A stretch of DNA of 64,000 nucleotides from Lutispora thermophila DSM 19022 (GTDB lineage: Bacteria; Bacillota; Clostridia; Lutisporales; Lutisporaceae), in NCBI RefSeq assembly GCF_900142105.1, contig NZ_FQZS01000003.1, positions 187,720 to 251,719 on the forward strand, read 5' to 3'. Both the position numbers and the translations under genes were made by a program. The first letter of the stretch is position 1. Each line of letters opens with the position of its first letter. Of this stretch, positions 8,744 to 19,679 are shown piece by piece. The notes under the pieces were generated by a model that saw nothing but the letters and a program-made list of their open reading frames with translations, searched no databases and had not been told where the DNA came from.

Positions 8744-9805
8744 TTATAGCTGATCTAGCAACTTATCAACAGCCTCGACCAAATCAGGGTCAAGGCTTTT
8801 TGCTTTTATCAGCTCTTCTTTTCCTTCATCGATATTACCTGTATCTATATAAAGTAAGCCCTTTAAATAATGGCCTCTGGCTTCATCAAGTTTTATTATT
8901 TCTTCACTATAGTCAAAGGCTTCATCATATTTGTTTTGAGAAGCAGTGGCTATTACTAAAGACCACAGAGTCCTCAATCTTATATAATCATCTTTTGGGG
9001 CAAGACTTAAAATTTCTTTGCCTAATGCATCAGCTTCTTTATATGAGCCTTTAGACATAAGTCTATCCAATTCTTCAATTTTAAGTACGGATAGATTTTG
9101 AGAATTATTGAATCCATAAACCAGTGAGGAAATTAGAATAACAAATGTAAGAATGATGAAAACAGATCTCTTCGACCTATGTGAGGATGTACCTCTTAAT
9201 TTTACAATACCTGCTGCAAGGAACCCACCTAATAGGCCGCCCAGATGGGCAAAGTTGTCTATGCCTGATTGGCTAAAGCCATAGACAATGTTTATAAGTA
9301 TTGTGATTATTATATTACGTCCAAAGTAGTCCCTAAAGAGCCTGGGATATTCAACAGCGAAATACAAGAGAGCTCCTAGAAGACCAAATATAGAGCCAGA
9401 AGCACCTACACCGGCATTGGGAGAAAACATGAAGCTTACTACATTGCCGAATACACCTGACAATAGATATATTATTAAAAATTTACCATTACCATACAAT
9501 ATTTCTGTAATGTTTCCTACCCAATACAAGGAATAGCAGTTGACAAGTAAGTGCATGATGCTTGCATGCAGGAATATGGGAGTGATAAAACGCCAATATT
9601 GACCTGACATTATATCTAGATTTACTTTGGCTCCAAATATATGTAATGCTTCATTAAAATTAATATTTTTTATTATGGAATAAACAGATACTATTATATA
9701 TACTGCTACATTTATAACGATAAGCCAGGTAGTAAAGATTGCCTTGGGAGGTTTTTCATATATTGCATAATTTCTATTTTCCTCACTATATTCCATATCT
9801 TCCAT
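8744..9805 (-). CDS. rhomboid family intramembrane serine protease with TPR tail
   Basis: A 353-residue membrane protease. About six transmembrane helices occupy residues 25-220. The catalytic Ser is in GVGASGSIFGLLGA and the catalytic His in NFAHLGGLLGGF. HASIMHLLVNCYSLYWVG carries the conserved His/Asn pair of rhomboids. Residues about 250-350 form TPR-like helices facing the cytosol, as in the YqgP/GluP group. I chose ATG 9805 with TTGGAGGAA upstream; the earlier TTG lies inside that binding site. The gene converges on ldcA with only 21 nt between the stop codons and no clear terminator. Confidence 0.9.
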   Translation of the reverse strand: MEDMEYSEENRNYAIYEKPPKAIFTTWLIVINVAVYIIVSVYSIIKNINFNEALHIFGAKVNLDIMSGQYWRFITPIFLHASIMHLLVNCYSLYWVGNITEILYGNGKFLIIYLLSGVFGNVVSFMFSPNAGVGASGSIFGLLGALLYFAVEYPRLFRDYFGRNIIITILINIVYGFSQSGIDNFAHLGGLLGGFLAAGIVKLRGTSSHRSKRSVFIILTFVILISSLVYGFNNSQNLSVLKIEELDRLMSKGSYKEADALGKEILSLAPKDDYIRLRTLWSLVIATASQNKYDEAFDYSEEIIKLDEARGHYLKGLLYIDTGNIDEGKEELIKAKSLDPDLVEAVDKLLDQL

Positions 9806-10080
9806 AAATGTTTCCTCCAATACTTTTCTGTTATGATTTACTTTATATCATACTATTATAATAATCAATAGAAATTCAGCAATAATGATAAAACCCAGTT
9901 CTTTTTTGGTACTTAAGATATGGTGGAAATAAGGATTTTGTTATAGTAATATATACATGTAGAACTTGTATTGCAGTAAAAATAAAGTTTCGGGTATGTT
10001 AATTAGAATAAATAGGTAATAATAAATTGTATAAAGTTAAGGACAATAGAAGAAACGGAACAGAAAAATAGCAAAAATGC
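9806..10080. other. divergent intergenic region between rhomboid and tig genes
   Basis: About 275 bases with no supported gene. It should hold the rhomboid promoter on the minus strand and upstream DNA of tig. I see no structured RNA. Confidence 0.4.
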
Positions 10081-10108
10081 TTGATATGAACTTCCATTGT
10101 GTTATAAT
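10081..10108 (+). promoter_or_regulatory. sigma-A promoter of tig-clpP-clpX
   Basis: TTGATA at 10081 and TATAAT at 10103 are separated by 16 nt, about 60 nt before the trigger-factor start. Confidence 0.7.
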
Positions 10109-10169
10109 AAAGTGGTTAAAGTAGGATTATTGTGCCATAAATATAACTTAATATATAAGGAGGATACCG

Positions 10170-11456
10170 ATGAGCTCTAAATTAGAGAAATTAGAAAACA
10201 ATGTGGCTACGCTTGAAATTACAGTTTCAGCTGAGAAATTGGAAGAAGGAATAGCAAAGGCATATATAAAAAATGCTAAAAAGTTTAATCTACCGGGTTT
10301 TAGAAAGGGAAAAGCACCAAGAAAGCTTATTGAAAAATATTATGGTGAAGGAGTATTCTACGAGGATGCAATAAATGAAGTATGTCCTGAAGCTTATAAT
10401 GAAGCAATAAAGGAGCATGATCTTCATCCGGTGGATAGACCATCAATTGATATAATCGATATCGAAAGCGGAAAAGGAATAGTATTTAAAGCAGAAGTGA
10501 CTGTAAAGCCGGAAGTTCAATTGGGAGAATACAAGGGAATAGAAGTTGAGAAAAAAGAGTATAATGTTACAGATGAGGATGTAGCCAAGGAACTGGAAAT
10601 TCTAAGAAACAAGAATGCAAGAATAATTGATGTTACTGACAGACCTGTTAAGATGGGAGATATAACAACTATAGACTTTAAAGGTTTTGTAGATGGTGAG
10701 CAGTTTGAAGGTGGCACAGCAGAGAACTATAAGCTTGAGATAGGTTCAGGGCAGTTCATACCAGGGTTTGAAGATCAATTAGTAGGGGCAACAATAGGAA
10801 ATGAAGTTGATGTAAACGTGACCTTCCCTGAGGATTACAGAGCCGAGGAATTGGCAGGTAAACCAGCTGTTTTCAAGGTTACTGTAAAAGAAATCAAAGA
10901 AAAGGAATTATTGCCTTTAGATGACGAATTCGCAAAAGATACAAGTGAGTTTGATACTTTGGAAGAACTGAAAGAAGACATAAGAAAGAAAAAGACTGAA
11001 GAAGCTGAAAGACTAGCAAAGCATGAATATGAAAATAATGTGATTAAAAAGGTTGTTGAAAACGCTCAGGTAGATATTCCTGAAGTTATGATCGACAACC
11101 AGGTTGAAGCAATGCTTGATGATTTTGATTATCAACTAAGGTATCAAGGTTTAGATTTGGATACCTATATAAAATATATGAACATCAATTATGATGAATT
11201 GAAAGAAACCTATAAGGAAACTGCAAGGGACAGAGTTAAGACTCAACTTGTATTAGAAGCAGTTACTAAAGCAGAAAATATAGCAGTTACAGATGAAGAG
11301 CTGGAAGAGGAGATTAATAAGACTGCCAAGATGTACAATCAGGATGCTGAGAAATTTAGAAAATCATTAAAAGAAAGGGATATTGAATATATCAAAGAAG
11401 GATTGGAAGTACAGAAAACCATCGACTTCTTAGTGAAAAACAGTGTTGCTAAATAG
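10170..11456 (+). CDS. tig: trigger factor
   Basis: Ribosome-associated chaperone and peptidyl-prolyl isomerase of 428 residues, the usual length. The ribosome-binding signature GFRKGKAPRKLIEKYYG lies near residue 44. The FKBP-type PPIase domain (about 160-245) contains GDITTIDFKGFVDGEQFEGG and IPGFEDQLVG. The helical C-terminal chaperone arms fill the rest. AAGGAGG lies 8 nt before the ATG. It heads a chaperone/protease block with clpP and clpX, a conserved order in bacteria. Confidence 0.97.
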   Translation: MSSKLEKLENNVATLEITVSAEKLEEGIAKAYIKNAKKFNLPGFRKGKAPRKLIEKYYGEGVFYEDAINEVCPEAYNEAIKEHDLHPVDRPSIDIIDIESGKGIVFKAEVTVKPEVQLGEYKGIEVEKKEYNVTDEDVAKELEILRNKNARIIDVTDRPVKMGDITTIDFKGFVDGEQFEGGTAENYKLEIGSGQFIPGFEDQLVGATIGNEVDVNVTFPEDYRAEELAGKPAVFKVTVKEIKEKELLPLDDEFAKDTSEFDTLEELKEDIRKKKTEEAERLAKHEYENNVIKKVVENAQVDIPEVMIDNQVEAMLDDFDYQLRYQGLDLDTYIKYMNINYDELKETYKETARDRVKTQLVLEAVTKAENIAVTDEELEEEINKTAKMYNQDAEKFRKSLKERDIEYIKEGLEVQKTIDFLVKNSVAK

Positions 11457-11485
11457 CAACGAACATTGGTTAAGGAGGGTTTTTC

Positions 11486-12070
11486 ATGAGTTTGGTTCCT
11501 ATAGTAGTAGAACAGACCAATAGAGGAGAACGATCCTATGATATCTATTCAAGGCTGTTAAAGGACAGGATAGTTTTTTTAGGAGATGAGATAAACGATG
11601 TAACCGCATCTTTGGTTGTAGCACAATTATTATTTTTGGAAGCAGAAGATCCTGATAAGGATATTAATCTTTATATTAACAGCCCTGGCGGATCAATAAC
11701 TGCAGGTATGGCAATATTTGATACAATGCAGTTTATAAAGCCTGATGTTTCAACAATATGCATAGGTATGGCCGCAAGCATGGGAGCATTCCTTTTAGCA
11801 GCAGGGGCTAAAGGTAAAAGATTTGCATTGCCAAACAGTGAAATAATGATACATCAGCCACTAGGTGGAGCAAGAGGTCAAGCTACTGATGTTATCATTC
11901 ATGCTGAAAGACTTATAAGAACGAAAAAGACCTTGAACAGGATATTAAGTGAAAAAACCGGACAGCCCTTGGAAAAAATTGAGAGAGATGTGGAGAGAGA
12001 TTACTTCATGTCATCAGAGGAGGCTAAGGCTTACGGTATAATTGACGATATTCTAATAAAGAGAAAGTAA
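11486..12070 (+). CDS. clpP: ATP-dependent Clp protease proteolytic subunit
   Basis: A 194-residue serine protease that forms the two-ring ClpP barrel and degrades substrates delivered by ClpX or ClpC. The catalytic Ser is in GMAASMGAF, the His in IMIHQPLGG and the Asp in the [10 protein letters not shown] stretch. The N-terminal [20 protein letters not shown] is typical of mature ClpP. AAGGAGGG precedes the ATG. It lies 29 nt after tig and 13 nt before clpX, consistent with one operon. Confidence 0.97.
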   Translation: MSLVPIVVEQTNRGERSYDIYSRLLKDRIVFLGDEINDVTASLVVAQLLFLEAEDPDKDINLYINSPGGSITAGMAIFDTMQFIKPDVSTICIGMAASMGAFLLAAGAKGKRFALPNSEIMIHQPLGGARGQATDVIIHAERLIRTKKTLNRILSEKTGQPLEKIERDVERDYFMSSEEAKAYGIIDDILIKRK

Positions 12071-12083
12071 GAGAGGTGTATAT

Positions 12084-13382
12084 ATGGCCAAATTTGAGGA
12101 TAAGAAGCAACTCAAATGCTCCTTTTGCGGCAAGAATCAGGATCAGGTCAGAAGACTTATTGCAGGACCGGGAGTTTATATTTGTGATGAATGTATAGAG
12201 CTTTGCCAGGAAATTATAGATGAGGAATTTGAGGATGAAGTTGATCTTGAGGTTAAGGATGTGCCAAAACCAAAAGATATAAAGGAGTTCCTGGATAAGT
12301 ATGTAATTGGCCAGGATGAAGCAAAAAAATCATTGGCTGTAGCAGTATATAATCATTATAAGAGGATAAACTCCGATAATAAATATGATGATGTAGAATT
12401 ACAAAAAAGCAATATTGTACTGATTGGACCTACAGGTTCCGGCAAGACTCTATTAGCTCAGACTTTGGCCAAAATGCTTAATGTGCCTTTTGCCATTGCT
12501 GATGCCACTTCTCTTACAGAAGCCGGATATGTGGGCGAAGATGTAGAAAATATATTGCTTAAGCTCATTCAGAATGCAGATTACGATATTGAAAGAGCCG
12601 AAAAGGGTATTGTGTATATTGATGAAATAGATAAAATTGCCAGAAAGTCTGAGAATCCTTCCATTACAAGGGATGTATCCGGTGAAGGCGTTCAACAGGC
12701 CCTATTAAAGATATTAGAAGGTACTGTGGCCAGTGTACCACCCCAAGGTGGCAGAAAACATCCTCACCAGGAGTTTATACAGATAGATACTACAAACATT
12801 TTGTTTATTTGTGGTGGAGCCTTTGATGGATTAGACAAGATAATTATGAACAGAACAGGTAAGAAATCCATGGGCTTTGTGGCTGATATTCAAGCAAAAG
12901 AAAATAAAGATGTGGGAGAGGTACTTAAGAACGTTCTACCGGAAGATTTGTTGAAGTTTGGTCTTATACCGGAGTTCGTAGGCAGGCTTCCAATAATAGT
13001 TACATTGAACTCCCTTGATAAGGAAGCATTGATACAGATATTGAAGGAACCGAAGAATGCTTTGGTAAAACAGTACAAAAAGCTATTTGAGATGGATAAT
13101 GTAGATTTGGAATTTGAGGACGAAGCATTAGAGGAAATAGCAAAACTTGCACTGGAAAGAAAAACAGGAGCCAGAGGACTCAGGGCTATATTGGAAGACA
13201 TCATGCGGGATGTTATGTATGATATACCTTCAAGGGAAGATGTCGATAAATGCATTATATCCAAAAAAACAGTCCTGGAACACGAACAGCCTCAAATAGT
13301 ATATCTGGAACCTGGAACCAAAAAGACTCCAAAAAAGCAAAATAAAAGAAGCGGCAAACCCAAAAGAGAAACAGCTTCATAA
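12084..13382 (+). CDS. clpX: ClpX, ATP-binding specificity subunit of ClpXP
   Basis: A 432-residue AAA+ unfoldase. The zinc-binding domain uses Cys12, Cys15, Cys34 and Cys37. The Walker A motif is GPTGSGKT and Walker B ends in [23 protein letters not shown], the EFVGRLPI segment and the sensor-2 GARGLR are all present. It delivers tagged proteins to ClpP. Binding site AGAGAGG and spacing fit co-transcription with clpP. A terminator follows 15 nt after the stop. Confidence 0.97.
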   Translation: MAKFEDKKQLKCSFCGKNQDQVRRLIAGPGVYICDECIELCQEIIDEEFEDEVDLEVKDVPKPKDIKEFLDKYVIGQDEAKKSLAVAVYNHYKRINSDNKYDDVELQKSNIVLIGPTGSGKTLLAQTLAKMLNVPFAIADATSLTEAGYVGEDVENILLKLIQNADYDIERAEKGIVYIDEIDKIARKSENPSITRDVSGEGVQQALLKILEGTVASVPPQGGRKHPHQEFIQIDTTNILFICGGAFDGLDKIIMNRTGKKSMGFVADIQAKENKDVGEVLKNVLPEDLLKFGLIPEFVGRLPIIVTLNSLDKEALIQILKEPKNALVKQYKKLFEMDNVDLEFEDEALEEIAKLALERKTGARGLRAILEDIMRDVMYDIPSREDVDKCIISKKTVLEHEQPQIVYLEPGTKKTPKKQNKRSGKPKRETAS

Positions 13383-13396
13383 ATAATGAAAGTATA

Positions 13397-13431
13397 AAAC
13401 CATCGAGGTATTAAAACTCGGTGGTTTTTTT
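13397..13431 (+). terminator. intrinsic terminator after clpX
   Basis: An 11-bp stem pairs AAACCATCGAG with CTCGGTGGTTT (one G-U) and ends in a run of seven T. Confidence 0.88.
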
Positions 13432-13529
13432 GAATGAAATTTTTAGCAGTGCAAAATCTACAGGATAAAAAGAAACATAGAATCCAATAATATTAATGAC
13501 AGCTAATCAATTGTGAGGGAGGCAAAAAT

Positions 13530-15242
13530 ATGTCTCAAGTTTTATTTTTTGTACAGTTATTCTTTCTCGTGGTAATGGGTTTATATTTTTTAAACATGCT
13601 CAAAGGACAGCAGGGAAGCAAAATTGTAGTGGAGAAAGAATCAAAAAAAGAGTTGGAAAAATTGCAAAAGATGAGGGAAATTAAGCTCACCAAGCCTCTT
13701 TCAGAACTTACCAGACCCTCGAGCTTTGATGACATTGTGGGTCAGGAAAATGGTATAAAATCCTTGAAGGCTGCCTTATGCAGTCCAAATCCACAGCATG
13801 TGATAATATATGGTCCTCCTGGCGTAGGAAAAACAGCAGCAGCCAGACTTGTTCTTGAAGAAGCCAAAAGAACAAGAAACAGCCCGTTCAGAATGGATGC
13901 CAAGTTTGTAGAAATAGATGCTACAACTGTTAGGTTTGATGAAAGGGGAATAGCAGATCCATTGATTGGCTCTGTGCACGATCCCATATATCAGGGAGCA
14001 GGAGCCATGGGGCAGGCAGGTATACCGCAGCCAAAGCCTGGTGCTGTAACGAAAGCCCATGGAGGAGTTCTTTTCATAGATGAGATAGGAGAACTCCATC
14101 CTATTCAAATGAATAAGCTGCTGAAGGTTTTAGAAGATAGAAAAGTGTTTCTGGAAAGCGCATATTACAATTCCGAAGACCCTAACATACCCTTTCATAT
14201 ACATGATATATTTCAAAACGGATTGCCTGCGGACTTCAGGCTAATAGGTGCCACAACCAGAGGTCCTGAGTCAATACCACCGGCACTAAGATCCAGATGT
14301 CTTGAAATTTACTTTAAGGCATTGAGCCCTGATGAAGTAAAAAAAGTATGTGAGAATGCTTTGAAAAAAATATCCTTTGATATGGAAGATGGTGTACTTG
14401 ATGTCATAGCAAAATACGCAACTAACGGTAGAGAAGCTGTAAATATCATACAAACCGCAGTAGGCATAAACATAAATGAGGGAAGAAACAAGATTCTTGT
14501 ATCAGATATAGAATGGGTTATCAATAGCGGTCAATATGATCCACGTCCGGAAAAAAAGATTTGTCAGGAACCTCAGGTGGGATATGTAAATGGATTGGCT
14601 GTATATGGTCCAAACATGGGAACTATACTGGAGATAGAAGCATCAGTTTCCCCTGCCGATAAAGGCAAGGGCAAACTTACGGTTACAGGGATAGTGGATG
14701 AAGAAGAAGTAGGCTCCAATGACGGTAAAAAGATAAAAAGAAAAAGCATGGCAAAATCCTCTGTGGAGAATGTGCTGACAGTTATGAAAAAATACTTGGA
14801 TGTGAATCCATCAGATTATGATATTCATCTGAATTTCCCCGGAGGAGTGCCTGTAGACGGACCTTCAGCAGGTATAGCTATTGCAGTGGCAGTATATTCA
14901 GCCATAACTGATACCCCTGTGGACAATAACATAGCAATGACCGGTGAGATATCAATAAGAGGAAAGGTAATGCCTGTAGGAGGCATAGTGGCAAAGGTGG
15001 AAGCTGCAAAGGCTGCAGGTGGAAAAAAAGTTATAATACCCAAGGACAATTACCAAGATATATTGAATAATATAGGAATAGAGATAATACCTGTAGAGGA
15101 TATAAAGCAAGTAATAGAAGTAGCCCTAAAGAACGGCAAGCAAAGGATCAAGCCTCTTACTGCCATACCGGATACCGGTTTGTTAGCAGCTAATGGCGTA
15201 AAACCAATGCAAAACAATGCCAATATTACTTCGATACAGTGA
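13530..15242 (+). CDS. lonB: LonB, membrane-anchored ATP-dependent protease
   Basis: A 570-residue Lon-family protease. An N-terminal transmembrane helix (about residues 3-23) replaces the LonA substrate domain, as in Bacillus LonB, which acts in sporulation. The AAA+ module has [11 protein letters not shown] and LFIDEIGELHP. The C-terminal protease domain has the catalytic Ser in DGPSAGIAIAV and the catalytic Lys in GGIVAKVEAAK. A GAGGGAGG site precedes the ATG. The order clpX-lonB-lonA-engB matches many Firmicutes. Confidence 0.94.
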   Translation: MSQVLFFVQLFFLVVMGLYFLNMLKGQQGSKIVVEKESKKELEKLQKMREIKLTKPLSELTRPSSFDDIVGQENGIKSLKAALCSPNPQHVIIYGPPGVGKTAAARLVLEEAKRTRNSPFRMDAKFVEIDATTVRFDERGIADPLIGSVHDPIYQGAGAMGQAGIPQPKPGAVTKAHGGVLFIDEIGELHPIQMNKLLKVLEDRKVFLESAYYNSEDPNIPFHIHDIFQNGLPADFRLIGATTRGPESIPPALRSRCLEIYFKALSPDEVKKVCENALKKISFDMEDGVLDVIAKYATNGREAVNIIQTAVGININEGRNKILVSDIEWVINSGQYDPRPEKKICQEPQVGYVNGLAVYGPNMGTILEIEASVSPADKGKGKLTVTGIVDEEEVGSNDGKKIKRKSMAKSSVENVLTVMKKYLDVNPSDYDIHLNFPGGVPVDGPSAGIAIAVAVYSAITDTPVDNNIAMTGEISIRGKVMPVGGIVAKVEAAKAAGGKKVIIPKDNYQDILNNIGIEIIPVEDIKQVIEVALKNGKQRIKPLTAIPDTGLLAANGVKPMQNNANITSIQ

Positions 15243-15289
15243 ATTATCAGGGTACATTGGAGAAAGAGAAATGGTCCTTGGGAGAGTGT

Positions 15290-15333
15290 GAGGCCCCATT
15301 GCTTTTCGAGGTAGTGTGGGGTCTCCTTCTTTT
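15290..15333 (+). terminator. probable terminator between lonB and lonA
   Basis: GAGGCCCCAT pairs with GTGTGGGGTCTC (about 9 bp, one G-U) and a CTTCTTTT tail follows. Confidence 0.6.
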
Positions 15334-15364
15334 GAATCATATTTGCTTATGGCTCAAAAAATGG

Positions 15365-15393
15365 TTGCTTTAAACAATTTATAAATATATAAT
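15365..15393 (+). promoter_or_regulatory. candidate sigma-A promoter of lonA
   Basis: TTGCTT at 15365 and TATAAT at 15388 are separated by 17 nt, about 60 nt before the lonA start. Confidence 0.55.
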
Positions 15394-15452
15394 ATACTAG
15401 ACATGGGGGAAGAAAATTATTACAACATAATCATTATACAGGAGTGATCGTA

Positions 15453-17786
15453 ATGTCGAGCAACGTTAAAAGACTGCCTCTCCTTCCTCTAAGAGGGCTG
15501 AGCATATTCCCATATATGGTTCTTCACTTTGATGTAGGCAGAGAAAAATCTATAAAGGCATTGGAAGAAGCCATGATAAATGATCAGCTTATATTCCTTG
15601 TAACACAGACGGATGCAAATACGGATTTGCCTGAAGAAGATGATTTTTACAGGGTAGGAACTATATCAAAGGTAAAACAACTTTTGAAACTTCCTGGAGA
15701 TACCATCAGAGTTTTGGTGGAAGGGATATCCAGAGCAGAAATACAGTCCATAGTATCCGATGACCCATTTTTCCTTGCAGATGTAGTTGAGTATAGCAAT
15801 GACATAGATGAAGAAGATCCGGAAATTCAGGCATTGAAGAGAAGCGTTACTGACGCTTTTGAAGAATATGTTAAGCTGAATCCCAAAATTCCACCAGAAA
15901 TACTCGTAACAATTTCTACAGTGGAAGATGCCGATAGGCTTGCTGATATCATAGCATCTAATATGACTATAAAAATAGAAGAAAAGCAAAACATACTTGC
16001 GAAGTTTGATGTGAGAGACAGGCTGGAGAGCCTTTATGCTGTAATAGTAAAGGAACTTGATATTCTTGAACTGGAGAGAAAAATCAATAACAGAGTAAGG
16101 AAGCAGATAGACAAGACACAGAAGGAATATTATTTGAGGGAACAATTAAAGGCCATCCAGAAGGAATTGGGAGATAAAGACGGTTTTGAAGAAGAGATAG
16201 AAGAATACAAGGATAAAATGTCAAAGATGGAGCTGCCCGAAGAGGTAGTCAACAAGGTTGAAAAGGAAATAGACAGGCTTAGCAAGATGTCACCGGGTTC
16301 ACCGGAGTCTGGAGTAATTCGTACTTATCTGGACTGGATTTTTGACTTGCCTTGGAATAATGAGACAGAAGATAATCTTGACATAAAAAATGCAAGAAAA
16401 GTTCTTGATGAAGATCATTATGGAATGAAAAAAGTGAAGGAAAGGGTATTGGAATACCTGGCTATAAGGCGACTTTCAAACAATATGAAAGGGCCCATAC
16501 TATGCCTTGTAGGACCTCCGGGGGTTGGGAAGACTTCAATAGCCAAATCCATTGCCCGAGCCATGGGAAGAAAGTTTGTAAGGATGTCTCTTGGTGGTGT
16601 GCGAGATGAAGCAGAAATCAGAGGACACAGAAGAACCTATATAGGAGCTATACCTGGAAGAATTATATACTATATGAAACAAGCAGGTACTAAAAATCCT
16701 CTATTCTTGTTGGATGAGATAGACAAGATGAGCAGTGATTTCAGAGGAGATCCGGCTTCTGCTTTATTGGAGGTATTAGATGCAGAGCAGAATAAGGATT
16801 TCAGGGATCACTATCTTGAACTGCCCTTTGATTTATCAAAGGTAATGTTTATAACGACGGCAAACACCACAGAAACCATACCGGCGCCGTTGTTGGACAG
16901 GATGGAGATAATACAGTTATCCGGTTATACAGAGGAAGAAAAGCTGAATATAGCAAGCAAATACCTTTTGCCCAAGCAGATTAAGGAACATTCATTGAAG
17001 CCTGAAAATATATCAATGTCTGAAGCAGCCATAAGAGATGTAATAAACAAATATACCAGAGAATCCGGTGTAAGAAACCTGGAGAGAGAACTGGCAAAGA
17101 TTATAAGAAAAGCTGCTACAGAGATAGTTGAAAAGAATAAGAAGACAGTAAGAATCACCCCGGCAAATCTTAAAAAGTTCCTGGGAATACCAAGATACAG
17201 ATACGATGTGGCCAACTTGAAAAATGAAGTTGGAGTTGTGACAGGACTTGCATGGACGCCTGTAGGTGGTGATACGCTGTTTATCGAAGTCACCACCATG
17301 CCCGGCACAGGAAAGCTGGAGCTTACAGGACATTTGGGAGATGTGATGAAAGAATCTGCAAAAGCAGGTCTTAGCTATATTCGCTCTAGGACAGATAAAC
17401 TTGGCATAGATAAGGACTTTAGCAAAAATCTTGATATACATGTCCATGTGCCGGAAGGTGCAATACCCAAGGATGGACCTTCTGCCGGAATAACCATGGC
17501 TACAGCTTTGGTATCTGCCTTGACCAACATACCTGCTAGGAAGGATGTGGCCATGACAGGAGAAATCACATTGAGGGGCAGAGTCCTAGCTATAGGTGGC
17601 TTAAAAGAAAAGGCTTTGGCAGCTAACAGAGCAGGAATAAAGAAGGTCATTATTCCAAGAGAAAATGAGAAGGATTTGGAGGAAATCCCCGCTAATGTAA
17701 AGAAAGCCTTGGAATTCATATTGGTTGACAATATGGATGAAGTGCTGGATCAGGCTCTGTACAGAGGTGAGGAAAATGATAATTAA
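15453..17786 (+). CDS. lon: Lon (LonA) endopeptidase La
   Basis: A 777-residue ATP-dependent serine protease of the cytosol. The N-terminal LON substrate-binding domain ([26 protein letters not shown]) spans about 1-200. The AAA+ module has [13 protein letters not shown] and [10 protein letters not shown]. The protease domain has the catalytic Ser in [12 protein letters not shown] and the Lys in [17 protein letters not shown] 15453 is favoured because AGGAG sits 8 nt upstream; the GTG at 15444 overlaps that site. The engB start lies inside its last codons, so the two genes are translationally coupled. Confidence 0.96.
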   Translation: MSSNVKRLPLLPLRGLSIFPYMVLHFDVGREKSIKALEEAMINDQLIFLVTQTDANTDLPEEDDFYRVGTISKVKQLLKLPGDTIRVLVEGISRAEIQSIVSDDPFFLADVVEYSNDIDEEDPEIQALKRSVTDAFEEYVKLNPKIPPEILVTISTVEDADRLADIIASNMTIKIEEKQNILAKFDVRDRLESLYAVIVKELDILELERKINNRVRKQIDKTQKEYYLREQLKAIQKELGDKDGFEEEIEEYKDKMSKMELPEEVVNKVEKEIDRLSKMSPGSPESGVIRTYLDWIFDLPWNNETEDNLDIKNARKVLDEDHYGMKKVKERVLEYLAIRRLSNNMKGPILCLVGPPGVGKTSIAKSIARAMGRKFVRMSLGGVRDEAEIRGHRRTYIGAIPGRIIYYMKQAGTKNPLFLLDEIDKMSSDFRGDPASALLEVLDAEQNKDFRDHYLELPFDLSKVMFITTANTTETIPAPLLDRMEIIQLSGYTEEEKLNIASKYLLPKQIKEHSLKPENISMSEAAIRDVINKYTRESGVRNLERELAKIIRKAATEIVEKNKKTVRITPANLKKFLGIPRYRYDVANLKNEVGVVTGLAWTPVGGDTLFIEVTTMPGTGKLELTGHLGDVMKESAKAGLSYIRSRTDKLGIDKDFSKNLDIHVHVPEGAIPKDGPSAGITMATALVSALTNIPARKDVAMTGEITLRGRVLAIGGLKEKALAANRAGIKKVIIPRENEKDLEEIPANVKKALEFILVDNMDEVLDQALYRGEENDN

Positions 17787-18366
17787 GGATTGTAGATTTC
17801 TCATCAGTGCTGTATCAAGCAGCCAATACCCGGAAGGGAACCTGCCGGAGATAGCTTTCGCCGGCAGGTCCAATGTGGGTAAATCATCCTTGATTAACTC
17901 CCTTTTAAATCGCAAAAAGCTTGTAAAAGTCAGTTCAAATCCGGGAAAGACCAGAACCATCAACTTTTTTATGATTAACGAAGAATTGGTTTTAGTTGAT
18001 CTTCCCGGCTACGGATATGCGGCAGTTTCAAAAGCTGAAAAGCTTAAATGGGCTTCCATGATAGAAGAATACCTTATAAAAAGGGAAAACCTGAAATCTG
18101 TTGTGCTTTTGGTAGACATACGGCATAAGCCTACATCAGATGATAAGATGATGTATGATTTCATAAAGCATTACAGAGGAAGAGCAGTAATCGTAGCGAC
18201 AAAGAGAGATAAAATAAGTAATAATGCTGTATTTAAAAATATAAAGATAATTAAAGAGACTCTAGGAACTGATGAAAGAGATATAATAATACCCTATTCT
18301 TCAGAAACCCATAGTGGAAAAGAGGAACTCTGGGAAGAAATAGTGAGGTCCATACAACAATCATAG
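17776..18366 (+). CDS. engB: ribosome biogenesis GTPase YsxC/EngB
   Basis: A 196-residue TRAFAC GTPase needed for large-subunit assembly. G1 is [10 protein letters not shown], the switch region NPGKTRT, G3 DLPGYGYA and G4 TKRDK. The ATG at 17776 follows GAGGTGAGG and overlaps the last 11 nt of lon. An earlier in-frame ATG deep inside lon is not used because it has no binding site and would add a non-homologous extension. The lon-engB pairing is conserved in Firmicutes. Confidence 0.94.
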   Translation: MIIKDCRFLISAVSSSQYPEGNLPEIAFAGRSNVGKSSLINSLLNRKKLVKVSSNPGKTRTINFFMINEELVLVDLPGYGYAAVSKAEKLKWASMIEEYLIKRENLKSVVLLVDIRHKPTSDDKMMYDFIKHYRGRAVIVATKRDKISNNAVFKNIKIIKETLGTDERDIIIPYSSETHSGKEELWEEIVRSIQQS

Positions 18367-18397
18367 TGTATTTTTCAATTATTAAGGAGGGGGACTC

Positions 18398-19114
18398 TTG
18401 GATGTAACCCGTTATTTAGTATATATTTTTGTATTTTTGATAGTAAACACACCCATTTATCTTCAGCTATACAGAGTTTTTCTCAAGGATAAGAATCCCT
18501 TTGCAATCATAAGCCTTACTGCTCTATACTGGTTTGGAGCCATTTTTACAGAGAACTTCATACCGTTTATTGCAGTATCACTGCTTCTGTATTTCTATCA
18601 TCTCATCAGAGATGAAGATGAGAGCTATATGAGAGATATTAATGTTTGGAAGTTTGATGCAAGCAGCATACTGAATGTAACAGTTATGACATTGATTGTA
18701 AAGACGCTCCTTACAGTAGTAAATGCCATATATATCAGCATCCTGAGTCACTTTATAAATGGTGAGGTTCAACCTCAGGAAGTAGTTACTGATTTTTATG
18801 AATCCGGTTTTTTGATAAGGTTTATTTTGTTTTTTGTTATTGTAATATTTGCACCTTTTGTAGAAGAGTATGTCTTTAGATATTTTTTATATGATAAGGT
18901 TTTTCTGCCCAGAATGCCTAGAGGATTTGCAGCAGCTTTATCAGCGGCTATATTTACCATAGCGCATTATAATTTGAGCGGAATACCCACTTTTTTTGGA
19001 TTGGCATTGTTTTGCATACGAATGTATGAGAAGAAAGGATATTTCGCTGCAGTGACGGCACATATGGCATTCAATCTCAGCACCATAATATTGCTTATAT
19101 TTGCAGGATTATAA
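18398..19114 (+). CDS. CPBP family intramembrane metalloprotease
   Basis: A 238-residue membrane protein of the CAAX-protease/bacteriocin-processing (CPBP, ABI) family. Several hydrophobic helices surround the conserved EEYVFR motif (about residue 150), AHYN (about 188) and HMAFN (about 222), which supply the metal-binding and catalytic Glu/His residues. The substrate is unknown. The start is a TTG at 18398 with AAGGAGGGGG 7 nt upstream; no ATG offers a comparable site. It follows engB by 31 nt. Confidence 0.82.
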   Translation: MDVTRYLVYIFVFLIVNTPIYLQLYRVFLKDKNPFAIISLTALYWFGAIFTENFIPFIAVSLLLYFYHLIRDEDESYMRDINVWKFDASSILNVTVMTLIVKTLLTVVNAIYISILSHFINGEVQPQEVVTDFYESGFLIRFILFFVIVIFAPFVEEYVFRYFLYDKVFLPRMPRGFAAALSAAIFTIAHYNLSGIPTFFGLALFCIRMYEKKGYFAAVTAHMAFNLSTIILLIFAGL

Positions 19115-19244
19115 CGAGGCCAAGATATCCCCATCTTTGTAGATTCAAATATTCAATTTCACTTTTGACGAAGTAGATCCAACGATTGTTAAATTTACTA
19201 GGCAATAGTCGATGAGGGTGAAATAGAAGAAAGGATAGATAAAA

Positions 19245-19277
19245 GGACAGGTAGCTTAAAGCAAAAGATACCTGTCC
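19245..19277 (-). terminator. terminator for the minus-strand membrane gene
   Basis: GGACAGGTA pairs perfectly with TACCTGTCC; on the minus strand a TTTT tract follows. The same GGACAGGT-type hairpin recurs at 25348-25379. Confidence 0.65.
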
Positions 19278-19319
19278 AATCTATATCCTGGGCATTATTA
19301 TGGAATACCTTTTCCTCCA

Positions 19320-19637
19320 CTATTGGTTCACTTCCTTTCTTTTTTCAGAACGGGCAATAAGACAAAATATAACAGAGAAGACTGCATATACGATTATGAG
19401 GGATATGCTTATTTCTTTCCATACAATTCTGTGAGAAATGGAAAGTATGGCTGTGTTAATTATTATAAGGGTTATATTCCGGAGTTTTTTATTTGGTCTA
19501 TATAGTGAATCTGTTATGGAAATGGCTATAGCAATCATAAGCAATTGAATTATTGATGCTAAGTTAGCCTTTGTCATATATATAATCTGTATTCCCATAA
19601 TTAGCAGAAGCAATAAATACATAATATATTTGTTCAT
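19320..19637 (-). CDS. small membrane protein of unknown function
   Basis: A 105-residue protein with three to four predicted transmembrane helices and a charged C-terminus (RSEKRKEVNQ). I do not recognise a family. The ATG at 19637 has AGGTGA upstream; the preceding GTG is part of that site. It is the last gene on the minus strand of the ECF-associated island and ends at a hairpin terminator. Confidence 0.6.
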   Translation of the reverse strand: MNKYIMYLLLLLIMGIQIIYMTKANLASIIQLLMIAIAISITDSLYRPNKKLRNITLIIINTAILSISHRIVWKEISISLIIVYAVFSVIFCLIARSEKRKEVNQ

Positions 19638-19679
19638 ATGGATCACCTATTATAAATCATTATAAAGCCGACATAATCT

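Noticed and set aside
19115-19244. Possible gene remnant after the CPBP protease
   Set aside because: Short frames with stops and no convincing similarity; kept as non-coding.
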